A DNA stretch of 7,388 nt from an uncultured Prevotellaceae bacterium (GCA_900315105.1 OMXX01000167.1:1-7388), one strand, 5' to 3'; shown: positions 1 to 6,019, counted from the stretch's first letter. Numbers and translations: made by a program. Notes: generated from the letters alone by a model not told the origin.

Positions 1-129
1 ACTTTTGCCCTGCTTGATACCATTAAATTTAATTTAAAGCATTGCACCAAGGTGCCGGAAATATTTTCGGGGATTAAGGGCATTAAGTCGGAAGATTTTC
101 GTATTGCCAGCGTTGTCTTTAAACTTTAA
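1..129 (+). CDS. C-terminal end of an unrecognised protein (partial)
   Basis: Reading frame 1 is open from the first base to a TAA at 127-129 and gives 42 residues, ending in EDFRIASVVFKL. The start lies outside the window. The last ten residues alternate polar and hydrophobic and end in an aromatic/aliphatic pair. That would suit the final strand of an outer-membrane beta-barrel, but 42 residues are too few to assign a family. No terminator directly follows the stop. The next convincing gene is about 370 bp away on the other strand, so this gene is the left flank of the restriction-modification block and probably unrelated to it. That it is coding rests only on the open frame and its plausible composition. 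Confidence 0.55.
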   Translation, partial: TFALLDTIKFNLKHCTKVPEIFSGIKGIKSEDFRIASVVFKL

Positions 130-391
130 CCTAACTATGGGCAACATCAAGATATGCGGCGGCGCTTTCGACACGCAACTGCCGCTGGAGCGACGTTATC
201 AAGCAGAAGGTTTGAGGGCGAAAAGAAAATCCGCTCTATCCCAATGCAGCGCACTACGTTGTGTGACCATCTGTCCGGTGTCTCCTGGCGTCGTCGGTGC
301 TTTAGTGAACGTCATCGCGGTGGGGATTTTTTGCCTTCGCTTACACTCGGCCCCATTTGCTATGCAAAAGGACACGAGCAAGGCGGCTATA
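130..391. other. Stretch without a convincing gene; possible repeat or insertion remnant
   Basis: This stretch is GC-richer than the DNA right of it. Overlapping open frames occur on both strands (plus 104-493 and 154-396, minus 199-435), but their arginine-, cysteine- and alanine-rich translations look non-protein and none has a promoter match. There are imperfect complementary segments, for example GCGAA with AAATCC near 218-232 against GGATTT and TTCGC near 323-341. It may be a dispersed repeat or a transposon relic. I recognise no transposase, tRNA or terminal repeat in it. Confidence 0.35.
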
Positions 392-430
392 TTTAAAGTT
401 GTCGAATTTGACCACTTTAAAACATTTTTC
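392..430 (+). terminator. Hairpin followed by T-rich run, possible intrinsic terminator
   Basis: TTTAAAGT (392-399) pairs perfectly with ACTTTAAA (414-421). Inside it, after a one-base mismatch, GTC pairs with GAC around the loop GAATTT. The hairpin is followed by ACATTTTTC, a short T-rich run on the plus strand. It is AT-rich, so its strength is uncertain. It lies well downstream of the gene ending at 129 and would insulate the restriction-modification block from readthrough. Confidence 0.4.
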
Positions 431-501
431 TCCAATAGAGAGCCTAAGTCGAAACTTTTTGTAGATTTAGGGAAGGATTTTCTATATGAATGAACAAAAC
501 T

Positions 502-798
502 TTAATTATGAATAATCCAATCTCGTACGTCAGCTTCATAATTGTCGGTCTTCTCTACAATAGAATCAATTTTCTGTACCAATTCAGTTAATGAGCATTC
601 CAAAGTATATTTTTTACCAAAAATTACTCTATAGCCTGACTCTAAAGGAATCACCTTTATTTTACCCTGATATAAAAATCCGGTAACATCAAATTCAATT
701 GATGACTTCTTGATACTTGTGTTTGTGAGCCCCCATGAGCTAACAACAATCTCCTCATTTAGGAAACAAATCAGTGCTTTTTTTATCTTTTCATTCAT
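502..798 (-). CDS. Small protein of unknown function, divergent from the RM operon
   Basis: The product is 98 residues and I do not recognise the family. An amphipathic helical start (about residues 1-15) is followed by probable beta strands (about 33-68, with VTGFLYQGKIKVIPL) and a charged helix (about 69-90). There is no signal peptide or membrane segment. The gene has a strong promoter (831-861) and only one plausible ATG, at 796-798, about 26 nt downstream of the predicted transcription start, which supports it being real. It diverges from the C-like regulator, and its base composition matches the RM operon, so it probably travelled with it. A role as an accessory or immunity factor is only a guess from position. 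Confidence 0.65.
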   Translation of the reverse strand: MNEKIKKALICFLNEEIVVSSWGLTNTSIKKSSIEFDVTGFLYQGKIKVIPLESGYRVIFGKKYTLECSLTELVQKIDSIVEKTDNYEADVRDWIIHN

Positions 799-830
799 AA
801 GCCAAAATATTATTTAATAATTTCGTGAGG

Positions 831-861
831 CAAAATTACTAAATATAATAATTTCGACAAA
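831..861 (-). promoter_or_regulatory. Bacteroidetes-type promoter for the 98-aa gene
   Basis: Read on the minus strand, TTTG (complement of 858-861) is followed by 19 bases and then TAATTTTG (complement of 831-838). This is a full match to the Bacteroidetes housekeeping promoter (-33 TTTG, -7 TAnnTTTG). The expected start, near 824, leaves a leader of about 26 nt before the ATG. The promoter shares a roughly 150-bp divergent intergenic region with the RM operon promoter, so regulator binding there could affect both directions. Confidence 0.7.
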
Positions 862-897
862 AAGTTTTATAAAAAAAATATAATTGAGTGCACAAAA

Positions 898-948
898 TTA
901 TCAAATTTAACAATAAATTTATTATATTTGTGCCGAGATATTTGATAA
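898..948. promoter_or_regulatory. Candidate operator: 9-bp inverted repeat bracketing the RM promoter
   Basis: TTATCAAAT (898-906) and ATTTGATAA (940-948) are exact reverse complements. Their centres are 42 bp apart, about four helical turns, so both face the same side of the DNA. The left arm covers the expected -33 region and the right arm lies just after the predicted transcription start and two bases before the regulator's ATG. The -7 element sits between them. This geometry suits autorepression by the XRE regulator encoded immediately downstream. Binding is inferred; the repeat itself is directly visible, though AT-rich DNA raises the chance of coincidence. Confidence 0.5.
923..930 (+). 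promoter_or_regulatory. -7 element of the RM operon promoter
   Basis: TATATTTG matches TAnnTTTG exactly. No good TTTG is present at about -33, so the promoter may be weak. Transcription should begin near 936-937, leaving about 14 nt before the ATG at 951. This decides the start of the regulator gene, because an upstream in-frame GTG at 888 lies before the promoter element and would not be transcribed from it. Confidence 0.55.
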
Positions 949-950
949 AT

Positions 951-1235
951 ATGGAATTAAGACTGAAAGAAATACTCGCACAGCGAGGTCTAACTTTGAA
1001 AGATTTTGCTCAAACTTCCGGTATAAGTCAATCGAATTTGAGCAACTATCTTAATGGTAATATTTCCCCAACTTTAGACACATTAAAAAAGATGGCATCT
1101 TTTCTTAATATAGATGTTGTTGAGTTGTTTAGGGAACAGGATAATATTGAATTGTATGCCAAACATGATGGCATATTATATCCAATCAGCAAAGAGGATA
1201 TTTTAAGTGTCATCGAAAAGAAAAAGAACATATGA
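951..1235 (+). CDS. XRE-family regulator, likely controller (C) protein of the RM system
   Basis: The 94-residue protein is almost entirely a small DNA-binding domain. Residues 3-60 form an XRE/HTH_3 fold, with the helix-turn-helix at about 15-37 (TLKDFAQTSGISQSNLSNYL). A short tail (61-94) ends in a lysine-rich helix. Such proteins bind DNA as dimers, and controller proteins of Type II RM systems have this size and place, repressing or activating the nuclease genes and their own promoter. The frame stays open back to a GTG at 888, but ATG 951 is preferred because the -7 element lies at 923-930. The stop overlaps the R1 start as ATGA, which implies translational coupling. A phage-type repressor role unrelated to restriction is the alternative, but the coupling argues against it. 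Confidence 0.8.
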   Translation: MELRLKEILAQRGLTLKDFAQTSGISQSNLSNYLNGNISPTLDTLKKMASFLNIDVVELFREQDNIELYAKHDGILYPISKEDILSVIEKKKNI

Positions 1236-2134
1236 ATATAGACACGCTCATTAACTTATTGAGAGGGACAAACATCAAGGTTCATGAATTTATAGATAAC
1301 AATAAAGCAAGTGAAACTTATGTTAGAACAACGTTTATCCAGGATGATGGATTTCAGTGGGACACAGTCGTTCCCTACGTGGATCGACGTTCAGGACTTA
1401 ATATAGAAACAGAGCAAGAACTTGCAGAGTATTTGGTATCCATAAAGCCTTATTTTCGCAAGGATGCAATGGCGAAGTGGAAAAAACAGGAGTTGAAACG
1501 TGGACTTATTGGTGGTTCAGTAACTCCTTTATTCTTTAAAGTTCTTCTTTCATTTAGGGAAGAATTTAAACGTTTCCCGGTAAATCCTAATTCTGCACGA
1601 AGAATACAGGACATAAAAGATGCAGGATACACTCTGGCATCTGTACCCCGTCCAAATGGTTTGAAAGGCTATAATAGAATACTGTTGCCGTTACCTCTTC
1701 ATGCAGAAATGGGATATGAAACATTTACACCACAGTTTAAGGCAAGAGTTATTCGACTTCTCAAAGAGCGTAATGCTTTTGAAGCACGAGTTACAGCTAA
1801 AAAAGCACTGATTCCTGACCATAAGTTTTCTGAAGTCCGTTGGGATGATGAAACAAAAGCGGAAAACTCAATGGAAATGACGGATGCAGAGATTATTCAA
1901 AAGTTCCAGTTGTTGGATAATCAACGCAACCAACAAAAAAGAGAAATATGCAGACGGTGTTTTCAGGAGGGGGTAAGAGGTACTATTTATGGAATAAAAT
2001 ACTTCTATGAGGGTGACGAACATTGGAACCCCAACATTCCCAAGGTCGGGAAAGCAGCAGAAAAGGGATGTAAAGGATGTCCTTGGTATGACATTGAACT
2101 ATGGCGCAAAATGCTCAATAAGAAATTGCAGTAA
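1232..2134 (+). CDS. Putative HNH-type Type II restriction endonuclease subunit R1
   Basis: This is a 300-residue soluble protein with no signal peptide. The C-terminal part has a candidate beta-beta-alpha-metal (HNH) nuclease: D196-H197-K198 in IPDHKF, then N230 and N233 in FQLLDNQRNQQK, with a likely zinc site from C240-x2-C243 and C280-x2-C283. H197 would be the general base. The N-terminal half (about 30-160) carries blocks shared with the next gene, such as FIQDDG, VPYVD and LLPLPLH, and may recognise DNA or dimerise. It overlaps the controller gene by 4 bp and precedes R2 by 5 bp. Nuclease function is inferred from the signature plus the adjoining C5 methyltransferase. I recognise no named enzyme, so the target site is unknown. 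A non-nuclease zinc protein is less likely. Confidence 0.7.
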   Translation: MNIDTLINLLRGTNIKVHEFIDNNKASETYVRTTFIQDDGFQWDTVVPYVDRRSGLNIETEQELAEYLVSIKPYFRKDAMAKWKKQELKRGLIGGSVTPLFFKVLLSFREEFKRFPVNPNSARRIQDIKDAGYTLASVPRPNGLKGYNRILLPLPLHAEMGYETFTPQFKARVIRLLKERNAFEARVTAKKALIPDHKFSEVRWDDETKAENSMEMTDAEIIQKFQLLDNQRNQQKREICRRCFQEGVRGTIYGIKYFYEGDEHWNPNIPKVGKAAEKGCKGCPWYDIELWRKMLNKKLQ

Positions 2135-2139
2135 ATTGA

Positions 2140-3069
2140 ATGGGAAAGTTAACAAAAACGGAAATAAAAATTCTCCAAAAAGAACTACAGTCTGATGGCA
2201 TTCAGATTGAAGAGTCTTACTCTCATACAAAACTCAAGCAAAAAATCGTAAAAACAAAATTTATTCAAGACGATGGCTATGAGTTTACTACGTATGTGCC
2301 TTATATTGACATGAATAAGGGTGTCAATAATATGGATATTAAATCCATCGCACAATATCTTCGTAGTATAAAGAAGTATTTTACGCAAAGCTGGATTGAA
2401 TCTTGGAAAAGAGAACAAAATATTCTATGGAACACAGAGTATAGTCATCGAGAAGAAACCAAGCCGTTTCTTGATTTACAACTTTCTCTTAAATTAGAAA
2501 ATAACACTTTGGGCAATGCAAATTATGCAAGTCGCCTGCGCGATTTAAGAAAAATCGGTTATACAATAACAACAATCCATATTAAAGGCGAAGGTTATCA
2601 TAGAATAATGCTACCATTACCAACTCATCCAGAATCAAAGTATGAAAAGGTTCCCCAAATCATTACACAAACACTTGCAAGACTTAAGCGATGTATAGAG
2701 GCTTATTCTGGCGAAAAAATGGATGAAGATTTTCTGCTTGCTGACCATAAGTTTCCAGAATCCAGGTGGGATGAGAACACGTCAGAAGAAAATAATCCAG
2801 ATATGTCAGAAGCAGAGATTCTAAGTAAATTTCAGTTATTAGACAATGCTTCGAATTTAAGGAAAAAACAGATGTGTGAATCGTGCGCAGAATCTGGCGA
2901 ACGCCCATCAATGTATGGAATATCGTTCTTTTATAAAGGAAGCAAGAAGTGGGACGATAATATACCAACTCGAGGACAAAAAGCCGAAAAAGGATGTGTT
3001 GGATGCCCCTGGTATGACATAGAAAAGTGGAAAATAGAGTTAAACAAACGATTAAAAAAAGAATTTTAG
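2140..3069 (+). CDS. Putative HNH-type restriction endonuclease subunit R2, paralogue of R1
   Basis: The 309-residue product aligns with R1 along its whole length. Shared blocks include FIQDDG (41-46), VPYID, YLRSIKKYF, RIMLPLP, DHKFPESRWD (202-211), KFQLLDN (230-236) and AEKGCVGCPWYDIE (282-295). All candidate catalytic and metal residues persist: D202, H203, N236, N239, C246, C249, C286 and C289. Both copies therefore look active. The N-terminal halves diverge more than the nuclease ends, as expected if the copies contact different half-sites or partners. The gene starts 5 bp after R1 and ends 6 bp before the methyltransferase. It could be the second subunit of a heterodimer, a second enzyme with the same or related specificity, or a redundant duplicate. 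Confidence 0.7.
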   Translation: MGKLTKTEIKILQKELQSDGIQIEESYSHTKLKQKIVKTKFIQDDGYEFTTYVPYIDMNKGVNNMDIKSIAQYLRSIKKYFTQSWIESWKREQNILWNTEYSHREETKPFLDLQLSLKLENNTLGNANYASRLRDLRKIGYTITTIHIKGEGYHRIMLPLPTHPESKYEKVPQIITQTLARLKRCIEAYSGEKMDEDFLLADHKFPESRWDENTSEENNPDMSEAEILSKFQLLDNASNLRKKQMCESCAESGERPSMYGISFFYKGSKKWDDNIPTRGQKAEKGCVGCPWYDIEKWKIELNKRLKKEF

Positions 3070-3075
3070 CAATAT

Positions 3076-4398
3076 ATGCCAATACATAATTTTGGAAGTG
3101 TTTGTTCAGGAATAGAAGCTGCCAGTTTCACTCTACGTCCCATGGGTGTAGATGCATTATGGCTCTCAGAAATAGCCGAGTACCCTTCACGTTTTCTCGC
3201 AGCCCAATACCCTGAACATCAGAATTTAGGTGACATGACAACAATTCCAGATAGAATTGCCGCACATGAAATCCCAGCACCTGATATGTTGGTGGGAGGT
3301 ACTCCATGCCAGGCTTTTTCTCTGGCAGGCTGGAGAAATGGTGTAAATGATGAAAGAGGGCAACTTACCTTAAAATATATTGACATCATTGATGCAATAG
3401 ATGCACAACGCGCACAAAACAACGAAGGGCGAGCAGTTTTCTTTTGGGAAAATGTCGAAGGTGCTTTAACAGATAAAACAAATGCATTTGGGTGTTTCCT
3501 AGCTGGATTGGCCGGATTAGAGGAGCCCATTGAAGTTGGAAAATTTAAATCTGCCGGTGTTCTTTATGGCCCAAATAGGAATATTGCTTGGAGAGTATTA
3601 GATGCAAAATATTTCGGCGTTCCCCAACAACGCAAAAGAGTTTATGTTCTTGGTGGCGGTGTGGATTTCCATCCAGAAAATATTTTATTTGAAATGGGAG
3701 GTCGTTTCCCCGATCCGTACAAACTTAGGGAGCCACGCCCCCATACTGATGCTGATTTATTCGGCGAGGTAGATTTGGGCGTAAATCAAGATGTCATTAG
3801 GTCATTGCGTAGAAATGTTAATGGCCACGATATGGAAGTATTCCGTTGTTATTCTGATTGTTTATATGCAGCGTATGGAACTAAGTGGAATGGAAATGCT
3901 GCTGCATTTAATGGTTCTCTATTTGTATCTCAGGACGGTCGTCTTAGAAGATTGACGCCTATCGAATGTGAGCGACTGATGGGATTCCCTGACAATTATA
4001 CCGCTGTTGGAACCCCGCGCTTAACCAATAGATATCAAGCTACAGGTAATTCTTGGGCTGTTCCAGTTATTCGATGGATAATGAATCGTCTATTGAATTC
4101 TGTAAACAATGGCGTTGATTATCGCGTCGCTCTCCCATATCCGACACTTGAGCACAATCAATATACCCTTTATTTATTTGACGAATTTACCAGAGTTGGT
4201 GTTCAGTTTTTAAATGCGTCTAACTCCTGTTATGATTTTGTGCTGTCAAATATGCTAGATATAGTTGAAACAGAGCCCGACGAGAAACTTTTTATCTCGC
4301 CAGCGGGATGTGCAGGTATATTGAGGAGAAAGCGTGAACATAAAGCCGGGATGAATGAAAGGCTTGAAGCGGTTCTTGAAGATTGCTCAATCCCATGA
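3076..4398 (+). CDS. C5-cytosine DNA methyltransferase of the RM system
   Basis: The 440-residue enzyme should transfer a methyl group from S-adenosylmethionine to C5 of cytosine in the target site. The motifs occur in the usual order: I (FGSVCSG, 6-12), IV with catalytic C78 (GGTPCQAFS), VI (ENVEG, 125-129), VIII (QQRKRVYVLG, 184-193), IX (RLTPIECERLMGFP, 292-305) and X (RYQATGNSWAVP, 319-330). The target-recognition region between VIII and IX is short, at about 195-288. About 100 residues follow motif X, including LFISPAGCAGILRR (405-418), a tail familiar to me from phage and prophage C5 methyltransferases. As last gene of the operon it should protect sites cut by R1 and R2. Two further in-frame TGA codons follow the stop closely. 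The target cannot be read from the sequence. Confidence 0.95.
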   Translation: MPIHNFGSVCSGIEAASFTLRPMGVDALWLSEIAEYPSRFLAAQYPEHQNLGDMTTIPDRIAAHEIPAPDMLVGGTPCQAFSLAGWRNGVNDERGQLTLKYIDIIDAIDAQRAQNNEGRAVFFWENVEGALTDKTNAFGCFLAGLAGLEEPIEVGKFKSAGVLYGPNRNIAWRVLDAKYFGVPQQRKRVYVLGGGVDFHPENILFEMGGRFPDPYKLREPRPHTDADLFGEVDLGVNQDVIRSLRRNVNGHDMEVFRCYSDCLYAAYGTKWNGNAAAFNGSLFVSQDGRLRRLTPIECERLMGFPDNYTAVGTPRLTNRYQATGNSWAVPVIRWIMNRLLNSVNNGVDYRVALPYPTLEHNQYTLYLFDEFTRVGVQFLNASNSCYDFVLSNMLDIVETEPDEKLFISPAGCAGILRRKREHKAGMNERLEAVLEDCSIP

Positions 4399-4560
4399 TG
4401 ACGATGATTATATCTCACTTACCGATATGGCACTCTGCAAGTTACTGGAGTGTATAATTTTCGATATCCGAAGTTTAATTATGGCGAAATCGCCACAATT
4501 AGGAATGCGCCTCAACAAACATCTTCAGGAACTTTACCATTGGCTAAAGATGTTTCATAT
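4382..4560 (+). pseudogene. Decayed KilA-N domain fragment
   Basis: Pieces of a KilA-N domain, a DNA-binding module of phage antirepressors, appear in successive frames. HDDDDYISLTDMA (4394-4432) is its typical N-terminal segment. After an apparent deletion, GVYNFRYPKFNYGEIATIRN (4447-4506) in another frame resembles the usual LGxWExxxNPxFNYxEF stretch. In the third frame, ECASTNIFRNFTIG (4503-4544), a stop, then RCFI could match the following NEAGxNxFTLSxxKWI region. No single frame encodes an intact domain, so I treat it as debris from a prophage or mobile gene. A 70-codon ORF (4355-4567) crosses it but keeps only the first piece. The homology is judged by eye. Confidence 0.5.
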
Positions 4561-4576
4561 CATCTAACCCCCATAC

Positions 4577-5476
4577 ATGAAACTCAGCAACAGAGCAAGA
4601 CTTATTTTAGAGACACTCCTTCATAATACCGAAGGAGTCTCACGAGAACAAATCAACGAGGTTCTAAAAAAGAATGACGAAGAACCTGTAGAACGCCGTC
4701 GCCTCTTCAAGTATTTTACCACTTTCCGTACAAAACACAACCTGAGCATTGCCGTTGAACATCTCGGCGGCACAAGCTTTCGCTATCGTTTAAGCGATGC
4801 TGCGGGAATGCCAGACGGCATATCCGCGCAAATGGTGGCAAATCTGCTTGAGAGCGATTTCCTAAAAACCTTTCATGATTTGGGGGCACGTATTCAGCCC
4901 TATGCTAAACCTCGCGGCAGCAACTTCCTGCGCCCGATAGGTGAAGCAATGAGCAAGAACAAACTCATACGCGTTACCTATCAAAAGTTCAGCGACATTG
5001 AACCCTATGACTGCATCCTCGCACCACATGTGCTGAAAATCTTTGAAGGCCGCTGGTATCTCTTCGCCGTAAAGTGGATGAGCGAGAGGGAAATAAAAAG
5101 CATGCCCTTAGGCCACAAGGGCTACGGGCTGCAGTCGTTTGCCCTTGATCGCATGCTGAATGTCAGCATGACACGCAGGCGCTTAGAGTTGCTCAAAGGC
5201 TTCGATGCCGAGACATTCTTCGAGCCCTTCTTCGGCGTGTATTGCCATATGGGCGACAAGCCGAAGAAAGTCCTCGTACACGCGAGCGAGGAAGATGCGC
5301 ACTATATCCGCACCTTGCCAATACACCACAGCCAGAAAGAGGTGGAGCATAATGAGTTCACGCTGAAGTTGGTTCCGGCCAAAGACTTCGAAATCTATAT
5401 GCTTCGATTCCCCGACACCACGTGGGAGGTGGTGAAAGAGACGAGAGGACGCAAGCCAAAAGCAAACGAGGCCTGA
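4577..5476 (+). CDS. WYL-domain transcriptional regulator
   Basis: The 299-residue protein has three parts: an N-terminal winged-helix-like region (about 1-75), a WYL domain with the signature W160-Y161-L162 in GRWYLFA (158-164) and SFALDRM (187-193), and a C-terminal WCX-like domain (about 228-290). WYL domains are thought to sense ligands, and such regulators recur near defence systems and in mobile elements. The start at 4577 gives the expected N-terminus. No convincing promoter match is seen just upstream, and the KilA-N debris separates it from the RM operon. It is GC-richer than the RM genes, so it may have a different origin. The coding end enters a terminator stem. Its targets are unknown, and control of the RM operon is only a possibility. 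Confidence 0.9.
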   Translation: MKLSNRARLILETLLHNTEGVSREQINEVLKKNDEEPVERRRLFKYFTTFRTKHNLSIAVEHLGGTSFRYRLSDAAGMPDGISAQMVANLLESDFLKTFHDLGARIQPYAKPRGSNFLRPIGEAMSKNKLIRVTYQKFSDIEPYDCILAPHVLKIFEGRWYLFAVKWMSEREIKSMPLGHKGYGLQSFALDRMLNVSMTRRRLELLKGFDAETFFEPFFGVYCHMGDKPKKVLVHASEEDAHYIRTLPIHHSQKEVEHNEFTLKLVPAKDFEIYMLRFPDTTWEVVKETRGRKPKANEA

Positions 5477-5510
5477 AAATGAAAAAACGGCCTCCTTATT
5501 TATTTCTTTC
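5468..5510 (+). terminator. Intrinsic terminator overlapping the end of the WYL gene
   Basis: GAGGCC (5468-5473) pairs with GGCCTC (5489-5494) around a 15-nt A-rich loop that contains the WYL stop codon. The T-rich run CTTATTTATTTCTTTC follows. The first arm lies within the final codons. It should end the WYL transcript and separate it from the structured-RNA region. Confidence 0.6.
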
Positions 5511-5527
5511 TGAAAAATTTTTAAAAC

Positions 5528-5608
5528 GAGCGCTTTGCGCTCATGATGAGAGTGATAGATAAGGTTTTGAGGCTTTCACCGTCACCCCCCCGTGGGTGTG
5601 ACGCTCTC
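5528..5608. other. Two adjacent inverted repeats between terminator and promoter
   Basis: GAGCGC-TTT-GCGCTC (5528-5542) is a tight six-pair hairpin. A larger structure follows: GAGAGTG pairs with CGCTCTC near 5602-5608 (one G-T pair), enclosing GTCAC...GTGAC around a C-rich and a G-rich run. No open frame is credible here. The block lies between the WYL terminator and the next promoter and could be structured DNA, a regulatory site or the 3' end of an unrecognised transcript. Confidence 0.35.
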
Positions 5609-5638
5609 CCTGTCGGCAAAAAAATAAAGAGAAAAATA

Positions 5639-5670
5639 TTTGGTAGGATAAATTCTTTTTTCTACCTTTG
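5639..5670 (+). promoter_or_regulatory. Strong Bacteroidetes-type promoter for the leader RNA
   Basis: TTTG (5639-5642), 20 bases, then TACCTTTG (5663-5670) match both elements of the Bacteroidetes consensus. Transcription should begin near 5677. The next start codon is about 340 nt further, so this promoter drives either a stand-alone RNA or a very long structured 5' leader. Confidence 0.8.
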
Positions 5671-5676
5671 CAGACG

Positions 5677-5950
5677 AAATCAAGTATTCACAGATTAAAA
5701 CGAGATCACAAGACACAGACAGACCTACATTATATAAACATATTGCTGAGAAACGTCAGCAATAAAAAAGGAAAGAGCCTGAGGTTTTTCGGTTTCCCAC
5801 GAATAGCTACACTGAATAAATAACCTGTAAAACGAAGGCCGCCAAGTTTACACCATGAGGCGTGAGTTACGGCGGCATATTTGTTTGCAGGTTGGGAGTA
5901 GCTGCCCAGTGGGAATATTTATGTCCGCCATCACGCCTCTTCCTTTTTTG
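5677..5950 (+). ncRNA. Candidate structured RNA or attenuator leader with competing folds
   Basis: A 9-bp hairpin (5741-5749 with 5756-5764) is followed by a rod of nested helices: 5794-5800 with 5909-5915, 5804-5810 with 5898-5904, 5822-5827 with 5888-5893, 5830-5833 with 5883-5886, and GCCGCC 5838-5843 with GGCGGC 5871-5876. The rod's terminal loop holds GAGGCGTGA (5857-5865), fully complementary to TCACGCCTC (5931-5939), and GGCGG (5871-5875) can instead pair with CCGCC (5925-5929). That alternative makes a long hairpin directly before TTCCTTTTTT (5940-5949), a terminator arrangement. The RNA could be a pseudoknot or a switch between terminating and reading through. I do not recognise a known riboswitch class, and the length and order do not suit tmRNA or RNase P RNA. 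Confidence 0.5.
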
Positions 5951-6003
5951 AGAGTGATCTCCCATATCCAAAAACCTTCTATTAACCGTCTCCGAGAGGG
6001 GAC
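5950..6003 (+). promoter_or_regulatory. Two GNRA-loop hairpins in the leader before the 46-codon ORF
   Basis: GAGA-GTGA-TCTC (5950-5961) and GTCTCC-GAGA-GGGGAC (5988-6003, one G-U pair) both close on GNRA-type tetraloops. They lie between the U-tract and the first start codon, 16 nt upstream of the ATG at 6020. They would be made only when transcription passes the upstream terminator-like structure and could affect translation or message stability. Confidence 0.4.
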
Positions 6004-6019
6004 AAATAACTAAAAAATA

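Noticed and set aside
104..493. Plus-strand ORF of 129 codons (and the 80- and 78-codon ORFs overlapping it)
   Set aside because: Three overlapping frames on both strands with unlikely composition, no promoter match and no recognised motif. It also overlaps the end of the gene ending at 129.
888..950. GTG start upstream of the XRE regulator
   Set aside because: The -7 promoter element lies at 923-930, so an mRNA from it would not include this GTG. The extra residues do not resemble the family.
1232..3069. PD-(D/E)XK heterodimeric enzyme of the BbvCI type
   Set aside because: I see no convincing PD...ExK pair conserved in both copies, while the DH...N...CxxC signature is. BbvCI and Bpu10I are used only as precedent for two-subunit enzymes.
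2684..3082. Minus-strand ORF of 132 codons
   Set aside because: It lies antisense to R2, whose frame has conserved motifs shared with R1.
4355..4567. 70-codon ORF as an intact gene
   Set aside because: It overlaps the methyltransferase end, and only its first part resembles KilA-N. The rest of the domain continues in other frames, which fits decay better than a real gene.
5677..5950. TPP or cobalamin riboswitch, tmRNA or RNase P RNA
   Set aside because: The conserved boxes of those classes are not present in order, and the downstream genes are not metabolic.
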